Source of the DNA: an uncultured Clostridia bacterium | GTDB lineage: Bacteria > Bacillota > Clostridia > Christensenellales > Borkfalkiaceae | Direction of reading: 5' to 3' | Assembly: GCA_947088135.1 (NCBI GenBank) | Contig: CAMUFJ010000010.1 | Coordinates: 1 to 46,203, forward strand | Length of the DNA: 46,203 nt | Shown here: piece after piece, positions 10,201-17,727 of the stretch | Layout: every line of letters starts with the position of its first letter | How positions within the stretch are numbered: the stretch's first letter is position 1 | The notes under the pieces: model-generated | Databases searched by the model: none | What the model saw: the letters and a program-made list of their open reading frames with translations, nothing else | Told to the model about the DNA's origin: nothing | Translations under genes and position numbers: made by a program

Positions 10201-12957
10201 GTCCGCAGTAAAGAAATCGTAAACCGTATCGTTGGGCACGGAAACGACCTCCCTGTCCTCCCGCTTTACGTTGATCACGTAAGGGCTGGAATCGGTAACG
10301 TACCGTTCGCCCGCAACGAGCCCGTCGAACGAAGGAGCTTTCGTCATGAATTCTCCCTCGTCGTCGCCGTAGAGGGCTTTTCCGTCGTACGTCTTTTCGG
10401 CGGAGAGCGTGGAAACGGTCATGGCGCGCTTACTGCGGGTGAGAACGCCGTAGGTGGGAATAATATCGTAGTTATGGGAAATATTCTTCCCGTTCTTGTC
10501 CTTTACGATGAAGTACAAAACGTTTTCTTGGGAGAGCTGATTGCCGTTTTCGTCATAGCCGTAGGTAATGGACGCGAACTCGTCCGCCCGCGTTTCGTCG
10601 AGCACGATTTCGTGCGCCAGCTCGGTGAGAAGCCTTTGCACGTTCTCCCATTTAAGGCACTGCATCGGCGTTCCGTCGTAAGGGGTGGAATCCGACTTCG
10701 TATTAAGCGTGACTTTGCGGCGGGTGCGGTTGATTTTGCCGTAGGTGTAACTGTCCTCGCCGATCTCATAGTTGCGCGTGACGTCGTTGCCGTCCTCGTC
10801 GAACACGAGATAGGAAACGACGTTTTCGACCGCCTCTTCCAACACTTCGGTGACGCTTGCGATCGGCTTCGAAGCGTCGGGCTTCAAGGTGTGCCCGATT
10901 GCAAGATCGGGCGCGCTCCACCCTTGCGTATCGCTAAAAGGCTTGCCGTCGTATTCCGCCGTCTTAGAGCCCGTCGTGATATGCAGGGGGCGCGCTACAA
11001 CGGTAAGCTTGCCGTATTCGTATGCGATTTTGTAATTTTCGGTGACTTCGGTTTCCCCGTAATAAATTTCAACGGTAAACTGATTGTCTTGCGTGCCGAC
11101 GTTGCGGATAATGCCGAGCGCGTCCTTTGCGTAAACCGCCGTGTAGGTTTGCCCGTCCGCAAGCCCGTCCTTTTCCCCGTTTGCGAGCGAAATGACCGCC
11201 CTGTCGTAAACGTGATCTCCGCCGTCGTAGAGGAAAGGCTCTTCGGGCGTTAAGGTGCGCACGAGAACCTCCCGCACGGTGACTTCGAGCTTTCCGCGCT
11301 CGCCCTCCAACACGGGAACATAGTTTTTCGTCGTTTCCTTGCCGTCAGATTTCCTGTAAACGCGGAACACGGGCGCGTTGTCCGCAACGCCTACGCCGAG
11401 CCGATAAGAAGATTTTTCCGCGTCGATCTCCGCGCGCTCGCCCTCGGCAAGCCCGCTTAACACGCTTCCCGACGCGCGCAAAGGCGTGCCGTCGTAGACG
11501 CGCGTAACAGAACCCGCCCGATACGCGAGCTCCTGCTCTTTTACGACGAGATCTCCGTAAGCGTAGCCGATGGAATAATTTTCGGTAACGGGATTGCCTT
11601 CCCCGTCCTGCACCCAAACCTCGAACTCGTTGAGGATCGATCCGATTTCGGTGATTTCGGAAAGCGCGCCCCGAACGGCAACGGTGTGCCCCGCAACCGC
11701 CGAGGGGCTTGTGGAGAAGTGCTCGTTGACGAGCGGTTTGCCGTCGTAAGATTTTTCCGCGCCTTCCGTTTTGACCAAGATTTGCTTGTGCGTGATTTCG
11801 AGCGTGCCCGTTTCGAATTTTACGTCGTAATTTTCCGTAACTTCGCGAATAGAAGACTGCGAGCCGTCATCAATCGCATAAGCGGTAATTTCGTTTTTAC
11901 TGCTTCCGACGACCGTTCTCGAAGCGCTCTCCAACACGACGAAGGTATGCCCTTCCGCCAAATTTTCCGCGGTAAAGTTTTTATTTGCAAGAGGCGTCGC
12001 GTCGTATTCTTTGCTGTCGCTTGCCGTTTTGACGGTAACGGTGCGGCGGGCAACCGAAATTTTCGCCGATTTCAACCCGCTTTCCCAATCGTAAAGCGCG
12101 GTAACGTCGGTATCCCCGTTCATGATCTTCACGTCCAAAATCCGAACGGTGTAATCGCCCGCATATTCGGGGAGCTCCACAGCCTCGCCGTTTTGCGCGA
12201 AAATCTGCGTGGTCACGGTGATCTTATCGCCCGAAGCGAGCTGTTTTTGCGAAGCCTCGTCGAGCAAGCTCTCGTAAGGCAGAGGCGCTCCGCCGTACAC
12301 GTATTCCGCCGCACGGGGCGCAAAGCTCACCTTTTTGGGACTAAGCTTTACTTGCTTTTGCGGGGTGGAAAGCGAATAGCAATAGGTGACGTCCTCGCCG
12401 TTTTTGTCGGTGATGACGACCGATTCCGCATTCGCGCTCACGTTGGTGACGTCGGTCGCAAAGCTCTCGAAGCGGAAGCCCACCACGCTGAGCGTATCGC
12501 CGTTTACGAGCTCGCAGTGAAAGTTGCTCGGATCGTCGCCGTAGACGACCGTTTCCTGTTTAATGGAAATTTCGGTGGGTTTGGGCGCGATTTCGAAGGA
12601 CAGGGGCTTGCCGTACCCGACGCCGAACGCCTTGTCCGTCACCGTTCTCACGCGGTATTTCCCCGCCTTGTCGGGCTGAGCCGCGCTCCAATCTTCGCTG
12701 TCCTCGGGCGCAAACTCGTAGCGAACCGAACTGAAAAGCGCCTTTGCGGGCCGGATTTCATAAGAATCGCCGTAAACAATGTCCGCTTTCGAAAGGGTGA
12801 AATCGTCGATCACCATACCCTTGGTTGCGAGGAAAGCGGTGATGAGCGCGACAATCAGGGCAAAGACGCAAATAAAGAGCGCGCGGAAACGAACCACGAA
12901 GTTCTTCACCGCGGCTAACTTTGCGATTTTGTTTTTGTATTTATCGTAATTGATCAT
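1207..12957 (-). CDS. Giant N-terminally anchored MBG-repeat surface protein (3,916 aa)
   Basis: A single uninterrupted frame of 3,916 codons. The start is the ATG at 12957 with GAGG eight bases upstream. Residues 1-24 are basic, residues about 26-45 form one membrane helix, and the rest is predicted outside the cell (signal-anchor). The outside part is about three dozen MBG-type beta domains of roughly 80-110 residues. Most begin with a Tyr-Asp-Gly motif such as KTYDGTPL or KVYDGEAF and end with a TYGxLxV-type strand. MBG domains are known from large bacterial adhesins and fibres. The protein ends in a beta strand (LTIVQAQ): no LPXTG, no second helix and no catalytic domain are visible. It follows the 1,046-residue MBG gene by 44 bp. 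A role as a long surface fibre or adhesin is inferred. Confidence 0.93.
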   Translation of the reverse strand: MINYDKYKNKIAKLAAVKNFVVRFRALFICVFALIVALITAFLATKGMVIDDFTLSKADIVYGDSYEIRPAKALFSSVRYEFAPEDSEDWSAAQPDKAGKYRVRTVTDKAFGVGYGKPLSFEIAPKPTEISIKQETVVYGDDPSNFHCELVNGDTLSVVGFRFESFATDVTNVSANAESVVITDKNGEDVTYCYSLSTPQKQVKLSPKKVSFAPRAAEYVYGGAPLPYESLLDEASQKQLASGDKITVTTQIFAQNGEAVELPEYAGDYTVRILDVKIMNGDTDVTALYDWESGLKSAKISVARRTVTVKTASDSKEYDATPLANKNFTAENLAEGHTFVVLESASRTVVGSSKNEITAYAIDDGSQSSIREVTENYDVKFETGTLEITHKQILVKTEGAEKSYDGKPLVNEHFSTSPSAVAGHTVAVRGALSEITEIGSILNEFEVWVQDGEGNPVTENYSIGYAYGDLVVKEQELAYRAGSVTRVYDGTPLRASGSVLSGLAEGERAEIDAEKSSYRLGVGVADNAPVFRVYRKSDGKETTKNYVPVLEGERGKLEVTVREVLVRTLTPEEPFLYDGGDHVYDRAVISLANGEKDGLADGQTYTAVYAKDALGIIRNVGTQDNQFTVEIYYGETEVTENYKIAYEYGKLTVVARPLHITTGSKTAEYDGKPFSDTQGWSAPDLAIGHTLKPDASKPIASVTEVLEEAVENVVSYLVFDEDGNDVTRNYEIGEDSYTYGKINRTRRKVTLNTKSDSTPYDGTPMQCLKWENVQRLLTELAHEIVLDETRADEFASITYGYDENGNQLSQENVLYFIVKDKNGKNISHNYDIIPTYGVLTRSKRAMTVSTLSAEKTYDGKALYGDDEGEFMTKAPSFDGLVAGERYVTDSSPYVINVKREDREVVSVPNDTVYDFFTADNPFKTTYNYAITVVAGTLLVKPRLLNIATSTVTKEYDGKWLLGIDEGTGENGKTVITNFADGQSAVVIESSIPKIRDVLWTEKDGVRSVDGIENTTQFKVIVTATGEDTTDNYDVGTRVNGKLTVTPKALTVTTLSAEKTYDAEPLIGSEEGERDHGKPVFDGLISGEIYKADSVSTLTDVLRDGNDHERILTQKNETSYKFYAPLEVGGAVGEPLERETTDNYEITYVYGTLKVEPRAITVTTAGESRQYDGTPLTKREADDYVADNLVATEKHLHILALDTSRIAEFGSVTDVLDSPQKNTLFVFVKEGEKNVTDNYDIKYVYGELKVFPREITVTTGTASKTYDGTPLVKEDGFKASWLFKDHELVLDESRRSEFGTVVNVAEGEVDNKLYFTVRKKGGTEADNTRANANYKILEPEEWGKLKIIALTITVRTESKNWTYDGQEHEWLVKSCDEQKFLDRIIGDTKQKHVLVADPSQGAFGKITNVWENKTKNNVQYYVVYPENYEDNDLKDNAFINRNYQIEYVYGDLVINERAVTITAITAEKTYDGTPLYGDKGYGENNAIAVGGEGIASGEEARPIDDTITSIADVKLTDGNVDSVVNGTQYKIYKGTSETTANYKITFVPGKLKINQRRITLETLTAEKVYDGTPLDGGIGYGENNEPIITGEGLASREQYEVVKAIGIVNVLWKDGVAGGEIITEKNTTTYRILKEDGVTDSTNNYYIEKKYGTLKILQREIDYFTPNGTHEYDGEEFSAYESGYRVDFIEPNGTVWGEQGLALSTHKLALDAQKIYGKITDVLFKGEEIAFVENEVYYIVVDEKGNDITANYRIRNRIWGKLTVTPRRLQITTNTTSWVYADTDFSDDGYTAKHFAKNSMATDGAFALVDGHALETVDKTTVNTVCKDTPNDCIYRVMDGGKDVSFNYALTVVAGKLTVTKRPITITSGSETWGYDGQAHKKLDGFIWTELGEKDGLLANHTVLVSPAEADAPAITHFRENKKENNVLSFKIEKAGEDLTANYEVTTKHGTISIEKAEITVALTPFEPVKYNGSAVAYPVGRGNYEIASSTALQNGETLQVAVYFTKESAGTGETVTPISAGVYYAHLDYENCRVFSGSEETDATDYAVTASPVTLTISANELTVTTKTDSRVYNGDPYTLPEFTDETLASLPDGHTIVWDETKKTASVTNVNEGKVENKFSYVIFDGDGEDVTGNFFITEVWGEISVTKRTVTVVTASGTHEYDGEEFSYPVWEENPAGLLASEHGHCLEWDKTKDTATVLTVYDGEKENAFSVVVKDADGKEVTSNYQIVYQKNGTIRITPRQIQITVKSADKVYDGTKLAEKGADAVHLTNGAVDGEEALLDGDELVATGDEVFVLNAYDDGKGKNIYSYIVKNGEKNVSDNYLIVKTIEGDLRIDPLAVEVTLGKLADTVYGDAVSVYPAGAGNYNVLSVPLASGETLEAAVYFTLNGQVTALGKAGTYNIVLDAENCKIYKEGAVKNRGVENYTLTQKSASVTVEKRQVELTVKQLANATKVYDGEAFDYTGAFGEGNVCYTARTLNAKEGVFAAGEIFEAELTVIGERGHFELLHADRYTLSINLDNCTVVKIGDGAENVSENYTLTVTSDRARYEITKRPLTLTLADGGREYDGTEYVYSFKEPGEAGYEIDGLLGDSRLSGEFVYTGEKLPPKDAGTYTVAFKTDDGAWRIDSTRSEPCETSDYEITTVHSATIIIAKRKISVRIIDWEEQYKAEDFSFTDVRYASSHNGFDGEEGFVAGDDTGKFSYEFKQNNALVIPRNVGTYAVTLSFDASLGGNYEFVSVAGGTFTVVAREITVVGGHGDVTYTADKLGGEFSFTSYKTGDEFAEGFLGTDADAFDATYTVSYNGAPFAHAANVIHGGKYGVSVKLTVKAEQSVIAGNYRISYEDGEFTVKPREINATRDGDFTKVYDKNAISTSGWNFTDWYGEERETAGFLLDAERANAKPAFVILMQESDEAVSPIGAGEYRIRISGFASKDGSGLIERDYTVAGGEAKLTIEKFLLIIKPKDYSGLNTGEPIALPEDSLIAYTKNEEGNGYVECSLPAGDSITVTGDAVLDPGSKYVQAVYIASYELHGDEGVNDNYKVIYNYSDEDSALLKQLGIGMRVFFRGNITCDTRTVEIRQILKNEKHRTIVTNGSKYNIPLEDVDFELISYADKSSSITVQESKYGLLEGHVAKITAASVRQYPDVYKTWLTVKIYRTEDGKEIDVTKGYNIVFRDEESSYITVKGITLSFDISADMGALVNQSGNAPQNGEVVYLAGGGAPVALEADRDFELTSGATFGKHKVEFKAVVEGGKLVGLKPFVYTEHSSGMHVSQEAYYDLGASVLRYTPYITAGDAEKVFDGNVIVCEVPAKASWLLAGHKVVAAYRNSNLVTAGTQPNLIASYDIVDENGQSVKSLYAEAKLSNGTLTVKKRPLYVKSTPSKTFTYNGALQSFTEGYVTEGLVSGHLITSLKGTEVMLPTGSGVKNEITILEIKPSPVSRTNYLSSYEIIYDTNTVYGYLNVMRRDVTVSIVGDTFEKEYDGISVTLDVKAEGLLDELGHELLWNAISVTRPSESRTVRVSGDMLQIAGKDGEVTQYYNIIVEGGNRSIELKITPRKITVTSNDLTKTYDGIPLVGTASVTAGSAASGDRLSITGSASLDHAGSLTYQLGCKIVGGDGEDLTESCYEVSYVSGTLTVGRKQITVTSASLGDLVYGQTPIAPDGAGNYGGLSAALASGETLEVTYVYTSDAAGQNPVTPKNAGIYYVWISAYTVHGGNADNYQFTCTPSSFTIGKKTLSIVLGQGLEKTYDGEAYEYGFALVEDGSLSFAGEEFRGTVLFNGAAEAVNAGVYTLTLGSWSVTDGNGNVLSDNYTVSVTAGSLTVQKRTVTVDLGNYSHAYNGEAFTYPNTPWSGALAGGDSFTANVVCTQNGNAVEAVEVGEYEFAFEDIVITGSPASNYVIVAVGTLTIVQAQ

Positions 12958-13001
12958 ACAAAAAACCTCTGCCCTCTTTGCCTTAATCCGTAATTGCTAA
13001 A

Positions 13002-16000
13002 TCAGATAAAGAATACGGAACCCATTCCTTCGAGCCCGTCGACGTCGTACATATCCAACACGGATTCGCCGAATTTGTCGGTAATTTCGTCGATCGACGG
13101 AAGTATCTTGATTCCCGATCCCATGTCGCTCGCCACGAAGCTGACGACGGCCGTATCGCCTCCCGCCAATCCCATGAGGCTGTATTGCACGCCGCCCACC
13201 ATAATCATGCTGTTGATTTGCTCTACCGTCGTGCCCGTCTTTACGGTGATACTGCCGACGGAAATTTGCAGGGAACACTTCGAAACCGCAACGTTGATGA
13301 TCCCCGTCGCGGTGAAGTTGAAACACTCTTGCCCCGTGCGGTTGTCGCGGATGCGGATATTTTTTAATTCCAACTCTCCGCCGACGTACGCGGAGCGCGC
13401 TTCGCTGTCGAATTCCGCGGAAATCACCGAATAGTCGTCGGGGAGGAAATCCGCCGAACCGAAATTGAGATTGATCTTGCTTCCGTCGATCTCGATGGGC
13501 TTGCCGTCGTACACCTTGGAAAGCGTAGTGCCGTCCTGAATGGAGATTTCGAGGGGCGTGATCGTCCAACTGCCCGCCTGCGCGCGCACCGTGTAGTTGG
13601 GGCTGACGTTTCCGCTCTCGTTGAGAATGACCATTTCCGCCGTGTAGTTGTATTCGCCCACGTTCTTCACGCCCTCGATCGTACTGCTGATAATCTTCAC
13701 CTGCGAGGCGAGAATGCCGTCCGTTTCCGAGGAAGGAGGCGTAATATCGTCGATCGTAATACCCGCGCCGCTGAATACCGACGACCGGTTGGGCATAGCG
13801 AGCGTGACCGTCTTGGGCCGAATGGTAAAATTGCCCACGATGACGTCGAGCTCGATATTGTTCTTAATGGTTTCGAGCACGCTGTCGCGAAGCTCTGCGC
13901 TTACGATGTAAGTGCCCGCGTTCTTGTATTCTCCCTGCACGACGGGACGGAGCGCCTTGTTCCGCTCTTCGGGCGTTTTCCCGAGCGCGGTATCGCTGCA
14001 ATCGAGCATCCCTTGCAGGGTATCCGCATAGGCGTTTTGCTCTTGGGTGTATTCTCTCTCTGCGTTGACGACCCGCACGATCACTTTCTTTCTCGTAATG
14101 GTGAGCATGCCGGGGGTGACTTCCGGTTCGTAATTGAGGAGTTTCTCGCGCACGTCCGCCTTGTCTTCGAGGACTTCCGCCCCAAGCACGTAAGGGCCTA
14201 CGTTCACAAACCCGCCCTCGGGCGCGCCCGTGATTTTAAAGTCGGAGGAAGCAAACCCTTCGTTGCAAACAATGAGCTTTTCAAGCTCCGCTTCGGAAAC
14301 CTTTTCCCCGCTGTATTCCGCGGTATGGTTCATGATCATAACGCCCACCCGCTTGCGGGTCACGGTAAGAGTTCCGGGGATAATGGAGAGCGTGTAATTG
14401 TCACTGTCGAAGTCGTCGCCGAGCCCGCTGCCCTCCTTGAATTTTACCGAAATACGGTACTGCCCCGCGTTGACGATACGATCGACGTCTTTGTCGATTT
14501 CGAAATTGTGTTTGTCGAAATTGCCCTTGAAACTCACGTGGCTTAAAATGGTTTCGTCCGAAACTTCCTGCCCCGTGTACTCCCGCGTGAAACTGCTCAC
14601 CGTAATATCGAGAGCTTTTTTGGAGATCGTGACCGTGCCGGGGACGATGTCGAGCGTATAGTTTTTAAACAGCTCCTTGCGGCGCGCTTCCGCCTCGATC
14701 TCCTCCTCCGTTTTAGGATCTTCGTTCACGTAGGGCTTCGCGGAGAGGGAATATACGCCCGCGTTCTTGTATTCGGTTTCCGACATCACGAGCTCGAAAT
14801 CGTCCGCCGTGAAGGGCGAGAAAAGGACGAGCTGTTCTTTGAGCGTTTCCACGGGGATCGCCACTTCATCATATTCCACGGTGTAGTCCTTCACCGTAAT
14901 GCGCAAATTTTGGGGCGTTACGGTGAGCACGCCGTTGATAAAGGTGATATGGTAATTGGCAGACTTGTCGACGCGCGCGCCGTCGAGCACCTTTACGTTT
15001 TCGCCGTTGATATAGCAGGGCTTACTGCCCACGGCGGTTATGGTGTTCACGTAGGCTCCGCCGTCGCTCCCGTCGCGCAAAGCGTCGTAATTGATGACGA
15101 CGGAATGCCCGTCCGCAAGACCGATCGCCATTTCGGCGGAAGTTTCCGTGTCCTCCCTTCCCGCAACCGAGGTGAAGCCGTGCGGTTTGCCGTCGTACTC
15201 CCAAGATTTACTCTTACCCACCACGGTGAGCTCGCGGGGCGTTACCTCCAAAATGCCGGGGTTGCCGATATCGTTCGTTACCTTATAATATTCGGAAACA
15301 TTCTCGCCCTTCGCGTCGTAAATGGAATAGGCTTTCACGTACACGGGAAGCTTGCCCGCCTCCGTGAGCTGAGCCGTTTCCGCGCCCGCCGTCTGAAATT
15401 CCGTCGCGCGGATCTCGTGACCCGCGATGAGCGTGCCCGAAACGATTTCGATTTGGCTTGCAAAGAGCGCCTTGCCGTCGTACACCTTGCTCTCCGAACG
15501 CGGTCTTACCACGAGCGGACGGGGAACGATCTGCACCGTTCCGTAAGCGGAGATCAAATCGTAGTTTCGGGTCACGTCGTTGCCGAACGCGTCGTATACG
15601 GCGGGTTTGAGCGTCGCGGTATCCACCACGCCGGGCCTTATGACGCCGACTGCGGATTCCGCGCCGATTTTGTGTCCCTTGGCAAGCGTCCCCTTCTGCA
15701 AAATGTAGTCGTCGAAAATCACTCTTTCCCCGCTGTAAACGACTTCGGCGTCTGGAATCGCTACGTTGATCTGCTGGCGCGTGACGCGGAGCAAACCTTT
15801 ATTGATTTTGACCGTGTATTGGGAAGTTACGTCGTAGCCTTCTTCGTCCAAAATACGCACGTCCGCTCCGCTTGCGCTCTCGCCCGCGTCCGTCTGCGAA
15901 TCGCTAAACGAAACGGATTCCCTGTGCCCCTCCGCGAGCTCGCCCTCGATTTGATATTCGAACGCGCAAAGAGGCGTGCCGTCGTAAACCTTGGTAGCCG

Positions 16001-16142
16001 ACTGCACGGTGATTTCCACCTTCGCCTTTTCCGTGAAGAGCATTCCCGATGCCGATAGCACCAAAAAGGTCGCCAAGCACGCCAACAGGCACATGACGAT
16101 CATTCCGAATATTAAAATGGAGGTCTTAAATTTCGTCGGCAT
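13002..16142 (-). CDS. N-terminally anchored MBG-repeat protein (1,046 aa)
   Basis: I chose the ATG at 16142 because AGGGAG lies seven bases upstream and it gives a basic segment followed by a membrane helix (about residues 8-35). An upstream in-frame ATG at 16199 would overlap the preceding ATPase gene. About ten MBG-like domains follow, with motifs such as KVYDGTPL, KVYDGKAL and WEYDGKPH; later copies are more diverged (REYTGQEV, AEYSGEKV). The last 80 residues look different and end in VFFI, with no sorting signal. The architecture matches the giant protein encoded just downstream: short inside, one helix, long outside. The two could be a base and a shaft of one fibre, or two alternative fibres; this is inference. 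The gap to the AAA+ gene upstream is 17 bp, which supports co-transcription. Confidence 0.93.
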   Translation of the reverse strand: MPTKFKTSILIFGMIVMCLLACLATFLVLSASGMLFTEKAKVEITVQSATKVYDGTPLCAFEYQIEGELAEGHRESVSFSDSQTDAGESASGADVRILDEEGYDVTSQYTVKINKGLLRVTRQQINVAIPDAEVVYSGERVIFDDYILQKGTLAKGHKIGAESAVGVIRPGVVDTATLKPAVYDAFGNDVTRNYDLISAYGTVQIVPRPLVVRPRSESKVYDGKALFASQIEIVSGTLIAGHEIRATEFQTAGAETAQLTEAGKLPVYVKAYSIYDAKGENVSEYYKVTNDIGNPGILEVTPRELTVVGKSKSWEYDGKPHGFTSVAGREDTETSAEMAIGLADGHSVVINYDALRDGSDGGAYVNTITAVGSKPCYINGENVKVLDGARVDKSANYHITFINGVLTVTPQNLRITVKDYTVEYDEVAIPVETLKEQLVLFSPFTADDFELVMSETEYKNAGVYSLSAKPYVNEDPKTEEEIEAEARRKELFKNYTLDIVPGTVTISKKALDITVSSFTREYTGQEVSDETILSHVSFKGNFDKHNFEIDKDVDRIVNAGQYRISVKFKEGSGLGDDFDSDNYTLSIIPGTLTVTRKRVGVMIMNHTAEYSGEKVSEAELEKLIVCNEGFASSDFKITGAPEGGFVNVGPYVLGAEVLEDKADVREKLLNYEPEVTPGMLTITRKKVIVRVVNAEREYTQEQNAYADTLQGMLDCSDTALGKTPEERNKALRPVVQGEYKNAGTYIVSAELRDSVLETIKNNIELDVIVGNFTIRPKTVTLAMPNRSSVFSGAGITIDDITPPSSETDGILASQVKIISSTIEGVKNVGEYNYTAEMVILNESGNVSPNYTVRAQAGSWTITPLEISIQDGTTLSKVYDGKPIEIDGSKINLNFGSADFLPDDYSVISAEFDSEARSAYVGGELELKNIRIRDNRTGQECFNFTATGIINVAVSKCSLQISVGSITVKTGTTVEQINSMIMVGGVQYSLMGLAGGDTAVVSFVASDMGSGIKILPSIDEITDKFGESVLDMYDVDGLEGMGSVFFI

Positions 16143-16159
16143 AACGTTCTCCCTATGCT

Positions 16160-17230
16160 TTACACGTTTTGTTCGATGAGTCTGATCGCTTCCTTGCAAA
16201 GAGGCAGTTTATCCTCGCCGAACAGCTCGTCGAGATAACCGCATACCCCGTCCGCCATTTGCTTCACGTATACGGGATTCTTCGATTCCAATTTCCGGAA
16301 TACCTTCCGCGACAATATGTCGTCCAAGGCTTCCAGCTCCGTCCCCCCGCACGCCACCATTACCGGCACGTACGTTCTGATTTGTTTCATGATTCGGTTC
16401 CCGAACGTGATGTGGAAGGTCTGTATCATGTATTCGTCCAACTTCTTGATCCGCCGCAGGTTTCTGTCCGATAGATCGTACTCCCTCTGCGCGCGCGCGA
16501 ACAGCTCTTCGAGGTGCGTCGCCGATACTTTCTTCCCCTCCGTCGCCGGCGCGTCGAACGGGATCGCCTTCTTGTCTAAATTCAACACCATTGCGCGGTC
16601 GTACACCTTATCCGAGATGGAGAACGTCGAATCGTCGTTGTTCGCCGTTCCCACAAACCACATATTCGTCGGCAATCTCATTTTCCCGTTCTTCTGCAAC
16701 AGCTTCGGATCGTCCTCCCATCTGTCCGCCACCACGTCCAAGTTCCGTCCGTCGGGATTGGGTATCTCCAATAAGGACAAAAACTCCGCAAAGTAGTACT
16801 CCACCCGCGCGATGTTCATTTCGTCCAGCACCGTGATATAGATCTCCTCGTTGCAGTTCGCCTCGTACATTTTATAAAGCAGCGTCGTTTCGTTGAACCG
16901 CCGCGTGAATTCGTTGTAATACCCTACAAGATCCGTCCGCTCCTTCCACATCGGCTGGATCGGCACGACCACCGTCTTGTTATCCAAAAACTCCCCGAAC
17001 GCGTACGCGAGCGACGTTTTTCCCGTTCCCGACATACCTTGCAGGATGATCAGCTTCGTTACCGCCAGCGCGCCGATAAACCGTCTGATATCCTCGATAT
17101 CGTAATACAGCTTCAACGTACCCGCAGAGAAATTGCGGAATATCTCGCAGATCTCTCTCAACCCGAGCGAGTTGTCATATGCCGGCGGCGTGTAATCCTC
17201 GTACTGCTTGTCGATCTCCGTGAGCATATA
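16160..17230 (-). repeat. Near-identical 1.07-kb direct repeat, copy 1 (AAA+ module)
   Basis: This segment matches 19885-20955 at a fixed offset of 3,725 bp. Reading both copies I found one substitution (17192 versus 20917). The match begins exactly at the stop codon. Beyond 17230 it decays through several closely spaced differences and is lost by about 17,275. The sequences outside the genes differ immediately. Confidence 0.92.
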
Positions 17231-17671
17231 GAAGCGCGAACCCCCTTCGTTTACCTCTTCCTCGCCGCTCTTCCCCGCGCTTTTCGAAGCTTTCGCAACC
17301 GTACTGCCCGCGTTTTCTTGCACTTCGTCGGCAGATTTCATAATAATTTCCTCGCGGTCGGAAAACTCCACGCTTTTCAGCTTTTGTTTCTCGTGAACCT
17401 CGTCCGAGAAATCCACGCCCAACAGCGAGGCGTCGGAGATATCGGGTCCGCGCAGAGCCGTGAAACTGCTCACGACGAACAAAATGAGGAATATAGGAAT
17501 GAGCACGGCAACCGCCAAAAAAACGTACTTCATATTGCCCGTAAGCGCGGGCAACAGATTTTTGCCGTATTTTGCATATTGATTGATGAATGCGCACGCG
17601 AAAAGAACGAGTGTGCAGACAATCAGCACAATCGCGAAAATCAATTTTCCGATCCCGTTCTTCTTATTCAT
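16160..17671 (-). CDS. Membrane-anchored McrB-like AAA+ ATPase, copy 1 (503 aa)
   Basis: Two N-terminal membrane helices (about residues 9-30 and 47-70) are followed by a charged linker (70-150) and an AAA+ domain (about 165-503). Visible motifs: Walker A GMSGTGKTS, Walker B ITVLDEMN, sensor-1 FVGTANNDD, and a following DKVYDRA with the candidate arginine finger. The LDEMN and GTANNDD style is that of McrB-like/AAA_5 ATPases; nucleotide preference cannot be read from sequence. Positive charges on both ends of the hairpin place the ATPase in the cytoplasm. The N-terminus is unrelated to that of the paralogue at 19885-21303, while the last 355 residues are identical in protein. It lies between the coiled-coil gene and the two MBG fibre genes. 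A motor that acts on or senses the membrane-anchored fibre proteins is inferred. Confidence 0.92.
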   Translation of the reverse strand: MNKKNGIGKLIFAIVLIVCTLVLFACAFINQYAKYGKNLLPALTGNMKYVFLAVAVLIPIFLILFVVSSFTALRGPDISDASLLGVDFSDEVHEKQKLKSVEFSDREEIIMKSADEVQENAGSTVAKASKSAGKSGEEEVNEGGSRFYMLTEIDKQYEDYTPPAYDNSLGLREICEIFRNFSAGTLKLYYDIEDIRRFIGALAVTKLIILQGMSGTGKTSLAYAFGEFLDNKTVVVPIQPMWKERTDLVGYYNEFTRRFNETTLLYKMYEANCNEEIYITVLDEMNIARVEYYFAEFLSLLEIPNPDGRNLDVVADRWEDDPKLLQKNGKMRLPTNMWFVGTANNDDSTFSISDKVYDRAMVLNLDKKAIPFDAPATEGKKVSATHLEELFARAQREYDLSDRNLRRIKKLDEYMIQTFHITFGNRIMKQIRTYVPVMVACGGTELEALDDILSRKVFRKLESKNPVYVKQMADGVCGYLDELFGEDKLPLCKEAIRLIEQNV

Positions 17672-17727
17672 GCGCGTTTCCTTTTTTTGAACTTCGTTTC
17701 ATGAGATTCTTCATCCCGTAAAGGAAT

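Noticed and set aside
1084..12918. Several long plus-strand open frames (up to about 556 codons) opposite the giant MBG gene
   Set aside because: They are antisense shadows of a repetitive, Asp/Val/Gly/Thr-rich minus-strand gene, lack ribosome binding sites and give Arg/Val-rich proteins with no recognisable domain.
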